Of a stretch of DNA of 64,000 nucleotides, positions 57,710-64,000 are shown piece by piece. How positions within the stretch are numbered: position 1 is the stretch's first letter; every line of letters begins with the position of its first letter. The DNA lies in assembly GCA_963773035.1 (NCBI GenBank), contig CAVYZX010000002.1:278433-342432 (forward strand). The letters are read 5' to 3'. The translations under genes and the position numbers were made by a program. The notes below the pieces were generated by a model. The model ran no database searches and was not told the origin of the DNA. It worked only from the letters and a program-made list of their open reading frames with translations. The DNA is from CAVRXZ01 sp963773035. Lineage in GTDB: Bacteria > Acidobacteriota > Vicinamibacteria > Vicinamibacterales > CAVVIG01.

Positions 57710-60685
57710 TCAACGTCCTGCAGCATACGCATGCGATCGGCCCTGAGCAAGGACCGGTCGCAGGTAGCGAGCCGTGTACGAGCTCTCGTTTTGAACGAGC
57801 TGCTCGGGCGTGCCGGTCGCGACAACCGCGCCGCCGGCCTCTCCCCCTTCGGGCCCCAGATCGATGATGGAATCAGCAGTCTTAATCACGTCGAGGTTAT
57901 GCTCGATGACAACCAGCGTATGGCCAGCTTCGAGAAGCTTTCGAAACGCTGTCAGTAACTTCGCAATGTCATCGAAATGCAGGCCCGTTGTCGGCTCGTC
58001 GAGGATGTAGAGCAAGCGCTCGCCGCTGTGCGATGAGAGGTGCGCCGCGATCTTGATACGTTGCGCCTCGCCACCCGATAAGGTGGTGGCGGGCTGTCCC
58101 AGCCGGAGATAACCGAGGCCTATCTCGTCGAGCACTTGCAGCCGTCTCAATACTTTCGGTGAGCTGCTGAAGAACGTCAGCGCCTCGCGAACCGTCAGAT
58201 CGAGCACCTGATGGATCGTGCGGCCACGATAGCGCACGTCCAGGACCTGCGGCTTGAATCGCTTGCCGTCGCACTGGTCGCACGGCACGAACACGTCAGC
58301 CAGAAACTGCATCTCGACGCGGACTTCCCCCTCACCCTGGCAGGCCTCGCACCGACCGCCTGGCACGTTGAACGAAAAGTGGCTCGCCGTAAGGCCTCGG
58401 GCGCGTGCATCTTTCGTCGCTGCAAACAACTCGCGGATCGGATCGAATGCCTTCAAGTACGTCACAGGGTTCGACCGCGGAGTCCGGCCAATGGGCGTCT
58501 GGTCGACGAGAACCGCATCGGTGATCAGCTCGGTGCCTTCGATTTTCTTGAACGCACCGACGCGCTTGTCCCAGCCACCTTTTGCTCGTTTCACCGCCGC
58601 GTACAAAACGTCGTGAACGAGTGTGGACTTGCCCGATCCGCTTACACCCGTGACGCACGTCAGCGTGTTGAGAGATATCGTGATATCGACGTCGCGCAAG
58701 TTGTGCTCGCTTGCGCCGATCAAACGTATCCGTTGTCCAGAACCCCGGCGTCGGCCGGGCGGAACGGGAATAGCCAACTCCTGCCGCAGGTACTTCGATG
58801 TCAGCGAGCGCGTTTCGTGCATCAGGCCGTCGACCGATCCCGAGTACACGACGCGGCCGCCCTGCTCGCCCGCGCCAAGCCCCAAATCGACGATGTGATC
58901 GGCGACCTTCATCATATCGGCGTCGTGCTCCACGACGAGCACGGTGTTGCCCTGATCGCGCAGCTGCCGCAGGATCTCGATCAGTCGGAGGTTGTCGCGG
59001 GGGTGGAGACCGATCGATGGCTCATCGAGCACATACAAGGTTCCCACCAGCGCGGAACCAAGGGACGTGGCGAGGCTGATTCGTTGGGCTTCTCCACCGG
59101 ACAAAGTGGACGACAGCCGATCCAGTGTGAGGTAGACGAGTCCTACGTCGCTGAGGAACAACAGGCGGCGCCGGATTTCCTTCAGCACTTTCTCGGCAAT
59201 CGCCGCTTCCTTCTCGGTCAGCTGTAGCCCGGTAAAAAACTCCTGGGCGGCGTGTACCGTCAACGACGACACCTCATCGATGGTCCGCCCGCCGATCCGC
59301 ACGTCCCGCGCCTCTCGTCGCAACCGGGTCCCGCCGCAGTCCGGACACACGAGATATCCGCGATAACGACTCAAAAATACTCGGACGTGAACCTTGTATT
59401 TCTTGCGCTCGAGCCACCGGAAGAAGCCACGGATTCCCTCGTAATCCTCGTCCCCCTCGACGACGAACTGCTTCTCTTCGGGCGTGAGATCCGCCCAGGG
59501 CACGTCCAAACGCAGGCGACGCTTTTTGGCGGCACGTTTCAGGTCGGCGAGCTGGGCCCGATAGTGCGGTTTACTCCAGGGCTCGATGGCGCCTAGTTGG
59601 ATGGATTTCGTCGCGTCGGGAACGACCAGATCCATGTCGAGCTCGATGATGTTTCCAAAACCGTGGCAGGTCGGGCAGGCGCCGAAAGGATTGTTGAACG
59701 AAAAGAGACGAGGCTGAGGGTTCTCGTAGGTCAGCCCGCACCCGCGGCACTCGAATCGCTCGGAAAACACGTGCGTCCGCGTGCTCCCCGCCGCCGTAGG
59801 TCGACCATCGTCAATCGGCTGCTCCAAAGCCCACGCCGCTCCGCCGCCTTCGAGATACGCGGTCTCGACGGAATCGGTCAGACGTTGCCGGATGTCTTCC
59901 CCATCGAGCCGGAGCCGATCGACGACGACCTGTATGAGCGATTGATGAACGGCGGTTGCGGGGTCGACGTCTTCGAGCGTGACTGCCTTTCCATCGACCA
60001 GAATTCGACCGAATCCTTTCCTGCGCAGGGCTTCCAGAGTGGAAACGATGGCCGCGGCATTCACTGGTTGTGGCGGTATCCCACTGGGCGCATTCTCCAC
60101 GCCGGTGGTATCAGCAGCGTCACCAGACTCGTGCAGTTCATCGACTTCCGACGTGTCGCCGTTCCCCGAAACAAGTGGAGCAACCACAGGCAGATCGAAC
60201 CCGATCAGCAAACGTGTTCCGGCCGGCAGTTCTCCAAGCCGGCGGGCCACGACCTCCGCGGTCTCTCGTACGACCTCTTTCCCGCACTTGCGACAGAAGG
60301 TCCGCCCGATGCGAGCGAACAAGAGACGCATGTAGTCGTGAATCTCAGTCGTCGTGCCTACCGTCGATCGGGGATTGCGAATGCTGTTCTTCTGCCGGAT
60401 CGCGATGGCCGGCGAGATGCCGTCGATGCGGTCGACGTCCGGCTTCTCCATTCGCTCGAGGAATTGCCTGGCATAAGCGGACAGGGATTCCACGTACCGC
60501 CGCTGTCCCTCCGCGTAAATGGTGTCGAAGGCCAGCGACGACTTCCCCGACCCGCTGACGCCGGTAATGATGATGAGCTTCCCGCCTGGAAGCGAGACGT
60601 CGATATTCTTGAGGTTGTGCGTTCGCGCGCCCCGGACGACGAGATCCGTGGCTGTGGCAGCCTCAGTCGGAACGGTCTCGGACAT
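57710..60685 (-). CDS. uvrA: Excinuclease ABC subunit UvrA
   Basis: DNA-damage-sensing ATPase of nucleotide excision repair, 991 residues. Two ABC ATPase modules: Walker A Gly-Val-Ser-Gly-Ser-Gly-Lys-Ser at about 43 and again near 680, two ABC signatures Leu-Ser-Gly-Gly-Glu-Ala-Gln-Arg, and zinc fingers (Cys-Arg-Lys-Cys, Cys-Arg-Gly-Cys, Cys-Glu-Ala-Cys). A Gly/Asp-rich insertion occurs near 165-210. It is intact although uvrC is split 13 kb away. Confidence 0.97.
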   Translation of the reverse strand: MSETVPTEAATATDLVVRGARTHNLKNIDVSLPGGKLIIITGVSGSGKSSLAFDTIYAEGQRRYVESLSAYARQFLERMEKPDVDRIDGISPAIAIRQKNSIRNPRSTVGTTTEIHDYMRLLFARIGRTFCRKCGKEVVRETAEVVARRLGELPAGTRLLIGFDLPVVAPLVSGNGDTSEVDELHESGDAADTTGVENAPSGIPPQPVNAAAIVSTLEALRRKGFGRILVDGKAVTLEDVDPATAVHQSLIQVVVDRLRLDGEDIRQRLTDSVETAYLEGGGAAWALEQPIDDGRPTAAGSTRTHVFSERFECRGCGLTYENPQPRLFSFNNPFGACPTCHGFGNIIELDMDLVVPDATKSIQLGAIEPWSKPHYRAQLADLKRAAKKRRLRLDVPWADLTPEEKQFVVEGDEDYEGIRGFFRWLERKKYKVHVRVFLSRYRGYLVCPDCGGTRLRREARDVRIGGRTIDEVSSLTVHAAQEFFTGLQLTEKEAAIAEKVLKEIRRRLLFLSDVGLVYLTLDRLSSTLSGGEAQRISLATSLGSALVGTLYVLDEPSIGLHPRDNLRLIEILRQLRDQGNTVLVVEHDADMMKVADHIVDLGLGAGEQGGRVVYSGSVDGLMHETRSLTSKYLRQELAIPVPPGRRRGSGQRIRLIGASEHNLRDVDITISLNTLTCVTGVSGSGKSTLVHDVLYAAVKRAKGGWDKRVGAFKKIEGTELITDAVLVDQTPIGRTPRSNPVTYLKAFDPIRELFAATKDARARGLTASHFSFNVPGGRCEACQGEGEVRVEMQFLADVFVPCDQCDGKRFKPQVLDVRYRGRTIHQVLDLTVREALTFFSSSPKVLRRLQVLDEIGLGYLRLGQPATTLSGGEAQRIKIAAHLSSHSGERLLYILDEPTTGLHFDDIAKLLTAFRKLLEAGHTLVVIEHNLDVIKTADSIIDLGPEGGEAGGAVVATGTPEQLVQNESSYTARYLRPVLAQGRSHAYAAGR

Positions 60686-60941
60686 GCCCTACTAAAGCGA
60701 AAACTGGAGGTGACTCAAACTACTTATCGTAACCGAGCCACACACTCGAGGCAACCGTAAGACCTCTGTGAGCGACAGCGTGTCGCATGCCGGCGACGCG
60801 ATCTGCAATCGCGATTCGGAAGCCTTAGGCAGCGGAACTCGAATTCGATCCGTCACTTGCGCGTACTGGCCGCTCGACGCGAGACCTGGTACTCTGATTG
60901 CTCGAGCGTTTTCATAAAGCCTGCTCAGCGAGGTGCGTGCC

Positions 60942-61793
60942 GTGTCCTCAAAACGACGATTTGTCCTGCTCTTCGCGGTAGGCCTCATGACCCTTGGGTT
61001 CACGAGAGCCGGAGAGGCTCAGTGGCATGGTCATGTCGCTGTCGGGGTCGGAGGCTATTACGGGCGCCCGTATCCGTACTCCTACCCCTACTACGCCAGT
61101 CCTTTCTGGTATGGCTATCCGTGGTTTGGGTTCTCGTACCCCTTCGGGGCCTACCCCTACGCCTACTACCCCTATTACTCTTATGAAAGTTCGATCCGCC
61201 TCGAAGTCAAACCGAAAGAGGCTGAGGTTTACGTCGACGGCTACTACGCCGGAATTGTCGACGACTTCGATGGCACATTCCAGAGGCTCCATGTTCTACG
61301 TGGCCAGCACGAGTTGACGCTGTATCGTGAGGGATTCAAATCCATTCACCAGAACGTGTACTTGGCAGCAGGCTCCACCTTCAAGGTGAAGACGAATCTT
61401 GAACCGCTGGCGCCTGGCGAAACCTCTGAACCGCGGCCAATTCCACCACCTCCACCTCCCGATGGACAGGATGCGAACCAGCCTGTAGGCCGAAACCAAG
61501 GGAGCCGCCCGCTTCCGCCACCTCCACCACCCCGAAGGCAGGAATCCTCACGCGGCAGCGAGATTTCAGTCTCCGGCTCGCTGGTCATTCGCGTGCAGCC
61601 CGACAATGCGACGGTTCTGATCGACGGCGAGCGCTGGGATGGACCTCGCGGAGAAGAGCGGCTCGTCGTCCAGGTCTCTGAGGGAACGCATCGCGTCGAA
61701 GTACAGAGAGACGGCTACGAGACATTCACGACCGAAGTAAACGTTCGGCAGGGCGAGACGACACCGCTCAACGTGAGCCTGCGGAATAGGTAG
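60942..61793 (+). CDS. Secreted Tyr-rich protein with PEGA domains
   Basis: About 283 residues. Signal peptide to Ala-Gly-Glu-Ala-Gln (about 27). Then an aromatic stretch of about 45 residues made almost only of Tyr, Pro, Gly, Phe and Ser, a first PEGA domain (Val-Glu... Val-Tyr-Val-Asp-Gly-Tyr, about 85-150), a Pro-rich linker with runs of six or seven Pro, and a second PEGA domain (Asn-Ala-Thr-Val-Leu-Ile-Asp-Gly-Glu, about 215-280). PEGA modules are found in surface proteins. GTG 60942 with GCGAGG eight bases before it is chosen over GTG 60933. Polyproline runs need EF-P. Confidence 0.82.
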   Translation: MSSKRRFVLLFAVGLMTLGFTRAGEAQWHGHVAVGVGGYYGRPYPYSYPYYASPFWYGYPWFGFSYPFGAYPYAYYPYYSYESSIRLEVKPKEAEVYVDGYYAGIVDDFDGTFQRLHVLRGQHELTLYREGFKSIHQNVYLAAGSTFKVKTNLEPLAPGETSEPRPIPPPPPPDGQDANQPVGRNQGSRPLPPPPPPRRQESSRGSEISVSGSLVIRVQPDNATVLIDGERWDGPRGEERLVVQVSEGTHRVEVQRDGYETFTTEVNVRQGETTPLNVSLRNR

Positions 61794-61839
61794 GCCGGGG
61801 CGCAAGCCGGCACCGGTAAGCTCGGACACGTCGGACGCC

Positions 61840-61845
61840 TATAAT
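61840..61845 (+). promoter_or_regulatory. Consensus -10 box (TATAAT) of the cupin gene
   Basis: Separated from the ATG at 61852 by 6 bases, so the start of transcription should coincide with the ATG (leaderless message). Confidence 0.6.
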
Positions 61846-61851
61846 CCCGCC

Positions 61852-62253
61852 ATGAAGGTCTTTCATGACGGGAGTCTCTCCGCTCAACCGGCCGATCCAA
61901 AATCGTTCGTCGGCTCAGCTCGAACCAAGCGACTGGCAGAAGCCCAAGAGGGAACACCGGTCGTGGTGTATCGCGTTGAGTTCGAGCCCGGGTCACGCAC
62001 CAACTGGCACACGCACTCCGGCGCTCAATGGCTCCTGATCGTCGAGGGACGCGTCCGAGTCCAGGAATGGGGCCAGCCGCCTCGAGAAGTGGAGGCAGGC
62101 GACGCGGTCGTCATCGCGCCGCACGAAAAGCACTGGCACGGTGCGGCACCTGGAGCTCGTGGCGTTCATCTCGCCGTCAACGTGCACGCCCAAACGCAAT
62201 GGTTGGAGTCGGTCACCGACGATCAATACAATGGGGCTCTGGCGCCGCTCTAA
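61852..62253 (+). CDS. Cupin domain-containing protein
   Basis: A small single-domain cupin, 133 residues. Motif 1 is Trp-His-Thr-His-Ser-Gly-Ala-Gln-Trp-Leu-Leu-Ile-Val-Glu-Gly (two His and a later Glu/Gln), motif 2 is Ala-Pro-His-Glu-Lys-His-Trp-His-Gly. The His ligands for a metal are present. It resembles the carboxymuconolactone-decarboxylase-associated cupins, but the reaction is unknown. Gene order to the next secreted protein suggests a loose operon. Confidence 0.87.
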   Translation: MKVFHDGSLSAQPADPKSFVGSARTKRLAEAQEGTPVVVYRVEFEPGSRTNWHTHSGAQWLLIVEGRVRVQEWGQPPREVEAGDAVVIAPHEKHWHGAAPGARGVHLAVNVHAQTQWLESVTDDQYNGALAPL

Positions 62254-62280
62254 TCAGAATCCGGAAGGCCGGAGTGTTTT

Positions 62281-62880
62281 ATGAGAATTTCCGCAGTGGC
62301 CAGTCGAGTTGCGCTGTCAATTGGACTTCTGTTGCCGATCGCCTCGTCGGTCGTTGCGCAGAAGCCCGACCCTATCTGGTTGGATCGAACGCTGACGGGC
62401 TGGAACAAGGCCGGCGACCCACTGCCAACGCCTCCTTCCGTCGAAGAATCACGGTCTGCGGTCATCAGGCGTTGCCATCTCACACCATCTGTATCAACCA
62501 CGGCCGAGCGCGCTGTTGACGCGGCAGGTTGGATTCCATTCTTGAACTTCGATCAGCAGCTCGTCCAAGGTGACGTCGAAATTGTCGGTGGAATGCGAGG
62601 AGCCGACGGCATGTGCCGTCCTGAGGCATATCACCTGTTCGTCTTCGTGGGCGGGCGGTTCGCGGGTCTCCTTTCTCCAACGCCAATGGCGTCACGACTC
62701 GACGGTTCGTCGGGAGCAGTCAGGCTGCGTCCGCCGGATATTTCCGCGGAGTTCGCTCGGTATGCCAGCAGCGATCCGCTCTGCTGCCCCTCGTCTCGCG
62801 TAACGGTTTTGTATCGGATCGATCGCACCGGCGATCGGGCGGTCGTCGTACCCGTCGAAGTAAGGACTACTCGACGCTAG
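62281..62880 (+). CDS. Secreted protein, possibly LppP/LprE-like
   Basis: 199 residues with a signal peptide (cleavage near Val-Val-Ala-Gln, residue 27). The mature part has Val-Gln-Gly-Asp-Val-Glu-Ile-Val-Gly-Gly, a Cys in Met-Cys-Arg-Pro-Glu-Ala and then Leu-Phe-Val-Phe-Val-Gly-Gly-Arg-Phe-Ala-Gly, ending with Cys-Cys-Pro-Ser-Ser. This order (a beta-rich domain with a late Cys pair) resembles the actinobacterial LppP/LprE family, but there is no lipobox. Function unknown. Confidence 0.62.
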   Translation: MRISAVASRVALSIGLLLPIASSVVAQKPDPIWLDRTLTGWNKAGDPLPTPPSVEESRSAVIRRCHLTPSVSTTAERAVDAAGWIPFLNFDQQLVQGDVEIVGGMRGADGMCRPEAYHLFVFVGGRFAGLLSPTPMASRLDGSSGAVRLRPPDISAEFARYASSDPLCCPSSRVTVLYRIDRTGDRAVVVPVEVRTTRR

Positions 62881-62895
62881 ATCACGATCGAGCGC

Positions 62896-63312
62896 TCACT
62901 CGCCGACCACCTGAATGACGACTTCACGGCGCCGCGGCCGTGTGTCGAATTCGAGCAGCATGATCTGCTGCCAGGTTCCAAGCGCCAGCTTCCCCGCCGC
63001 AAACGGCACGGTCAACGACGGCCCCAACAACGCCGCGCGAACGTGGCTCGATCCGTTGTCGTCGCCCCACCGGAGATGGTGCCGATATTCGGCTTCTCGC
63101 GGAGCCGCGTGGTCGAAGAAGCGATTGAAATCGGCGACCGCGCCAGGCTCGTACTCGATTGTCGTGACGCCAGCAGTCGATCCCACGACAAAGACCGTCG
63201 CGAGGCCCGCGTCACATTTGGACTGAGTGACGGCATGCGCCACGAGGTCGGTGATGTCGTGGCTGTCGCCCTGTCCGCGGGTGCCGATCTCTCGTCGGTG
63301 GGTCGCAACCAT
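62896..63312 (-). CDS. YjbQ/UPF0047 family (secondary thiamine-phosphate synthase)
   Basis: 138 residues, normal family length. Recognisable: Gly-Leu-Ala-Thr-Val-Phe-Val-Val-Gly-Ser-Thr-Ala-Gly, Glu-Tyr-Glu-Pro-Gly, the conserved Ser-His-Val-Arg-Ala-Ala-Leu-Leu-Gly-Pro and Gly-Thr-Trp-Gln-Gln-Ile. Members have weak thiamine-phosphate synthase activity; the physiological role is not settled. It ends next to a convergent gene and starts about 90 bases from tRNA-Thr. Confidence 0.9.
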   Translation of the reverse strand: MVATHRREIGTRGQGDSHDITDLVAHAVTQSKCDAGLATVFVVGSTAGVTTIEYEPGAVADFNRFFDHAAPREAEYRHHLRWGDDNGSSHVRAALLGPSLTVPFAAGKLALGTWQQIMLLEFDTRPRRREVVIQVVGE

Positions 63313-63347
63313 GGGGCCGCTAGCTTACCGTGGATGCGAAGATGCCG

Positions 63348-63356
63348 TGATAAAAT
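63348..63356 (+). promoter_or_regulatory. Extended -10 promoter of tRNA-Thr
   Basis: TGATAAAAT (extended -10) lies 48 bases before the mature 5' end of the tRNA. Confidence 0.5.
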
Positions 63357-63404
63357 ACGCCTTCCGGTGTGCACTCGAGTTGCCGCCGATCCTTGTTCCT
63401 CCGC

Positions 63405-63480
63405 GCCGGCGTAGCTCAGTTGGTAGAGCAGCTGATTCGTAATCAGCAGGTCATCGGTTCAAGTCCGATCGCCGGCTCCA
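63405..63480 (+). tRNA. tRNA-Thr (anticodon CGT)
   Basis: Full cloverleaf: acceptor GCCGGCG/CGCCGGC, D-arm GCTC/GAGC, anticodon stem GCTGA/TCAGC with loop TTCGTAA (anticodon CGT, reads ACG), T-arm ATCGG/CCGAT with TTCAAGT, discriminator T and encoded CCA (63478-63480). The encoded CCA and the following sequence are typical of a tRNA used as an integration site. Confidence 0.95.
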
Positions 63481-63592
63481 AATTCCCGAGAAAATTTGCG
63501 AGGTTCTCCTCTCGCGGATCTGCCTGACACCCAAGGTGACACCCTAGGGAAATCATGGTCGGAAACGGAAACTCTAAGAGGCTTGTCTGGAG

Positions 63593-63805
63593 ATGCCACA
63601 GCAGGGCCGCATGAGTGCATTGCGCGAATTCTGCCGACGCTGCCACCAACCCATCACGATTGTCTTTGAGGTGACGGATGAGTCCAGCGCCTCCGACCCC
63701 ACGAGGGAGCAGTCCTTCGCGTGCCCTCACGGTTGTGGATATGTCGAGCACCACGAGGTGCAGGGCCGCATCGTGCGTGTCAGTGCGGGCCATCCATCAG
63801 ATTGA
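63593..63805 (+). CDS. Small zinc-ribbon-like protein
   Basis: About 64-70 residues. Two Cys pairs, Cys-Arg-Arg-Cys near residue 14 and Cys-Pro-His-Gly-Cys near 44, spaced as in a zinc ribbon, with charged residues between. I do not recognise the family. The start may be ATG 63593 or 63611; neither has a good ribosome binding site. Its composition is slightly different from neighbours and it lies just after the tRNA, so it may belong to an integrated element. Confidence 0.5.
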   Translation: MPQQGRMSALREFCRRCHQPITIVFEVTDESSASDPTREQSFACPHGCGYVEHHEVQGRIVRVSAGHPSD

Positions 63806-63849
63806 GAGTCGGCACCGAATGGGCCCATCGCTTACCGAAGCGCGACCCC

Positions 63850-64000
63850 TCACCGACGGACGATCAGGATGTCGAACCGTGTATCGCCGCCGCTAATGGT
63901 CGCGTGCTTCACGCCGGTCCCATCCGGGAACGTCCTGACCGGGTCAATCACGTCGTAGCCGGTTTTCTTCACCAAAAGGGGATGGACGCCGTCAGCCGCC
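63850..64000 (-). CDS. C-terminal end of a protein, cut by the window edge
   Basis: The minus-strand frame is open from the window edge to the TGA at 63850, about 50 codons. The product ends Asp-Thr-Arg-Phe-Asp-Ile-Leu-Ile-Val-Arg-Arg and is beta-rich. Coding composition is good, but there is too little to assign a family. Confidence 0.5.
   Translation of the reverse strand, partial: AADGVHPLLVKKTGYDVIDPVRTFPDGTGVKHATISGGDTRFDILIVRR

Noticed and set aside
59597..60760. A 387-codon frame opposite uvrA
   Set aside because: Antisense shadow without ribosome binding site or domain.
63443..63793. Minus-strand frame over the tRNA-Thr
   Set aside because: Its C-terminus is the antisense translation of the tRNA, a common artefact.

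Overview
The window is high-GC, densely coded chromosomal DNA that most resembles an acidobacterium, probably of the Vicinamibacteria type. The main evidence is a pair of large secreted proteins with the acidobacterial VWFA-related architecture (26246-30391). Supporting evidence is a soluble protein with a c-type heme motif on an alpha/alpha-toroid scaffold, a DUF6335-like protein, and many short degenerate intergenic repeats. I found no plasmid, complete phage or transposase genes. The lineage call is inference from gene content, not from a marker gene.

Layout. 1-4.1 kb: end of a cyclase-family gene, a PepSY membrane protein, a secreted protein and a decayed outer-membrane-protein gene. 4.1-9.8 kb (minus strand): murJ, prfB with its programmed frameshift, lnt, a SPOR protein and a V4R-like protein. 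9.8-14.4 kb (plus): mobA, argS, a class I glutamine amidotransferase-like hydrolase and the heme/toroid protein. 14.3-24.8 kb (minus): RNA m5U methyltransferase, an uncharacterised gene, coaX, birA, nadC, valS, a response regulator and a two-subunit methylmalonyl-CoA mutase. 24.9-33.5 kb: glutamate dehydrogenase, two VWA proteins, two acyl-CoA dehydrogenases and a HIT protein. 33.5-42.6 kb: IHF/HU, rpsA, DUF6335, cmk, an alpha/beta hydrolase, a pseudouridine synthase, scpB-scpA, trpS and an M50 protease. 42.7-51.9 kb: a split uvrC, a CDP-alcohol phosphatidyltransferase, a MarR regulator, ku, a membrane protein, tdk, efp, hsp20, an HtrA protease and a TolB-like protein. 51.9-56.9 kb: a sulfur amino-acid block. 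57-63 kb: mpg, uvrA, a PEGA protein, a cupin, a secreted protein and a YjbQ-family protein. 63.4-64 kb: tRNA-Thr and what may be the edge of an integrated element.

The most interesting region is 51.9-56.9 kb. A clear SAM-I riboswitch lies directly before a threonine synthase gene, and its final helix touches the ribosome binding site. Next to it is a sulfite/nitrite reductase-siroheme synthase operon (overlapping genes). That operon is preceded by a promoter, a 28-codon leader peptide with four consecutive cysteine codons, and a textbook intrinsic terminator that ends 7 bases before the siroheme synthase start codon. This looks like cysteine-tRNA-sensing transcription attenuation. It also argues that the reductase works on sulfite.

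Other notable points. uvrC is split by a repeat-like insertion that shares a 21-base match with an intergenic repeat near rpsA. A 70-base double-hairpin element sits in frame inside the siroheme synthase linker. A perfect 26-bp inverted repeat lies between mpg and uvrA. Several genes have a good -10 box only 6-9 bases before the start codon and no Shine-Dalgarno sequence, suggesting leaderless mRNAs. thrC and the outer-membrane-protein gene carry frameshifts that could be real decay or sequence errors.
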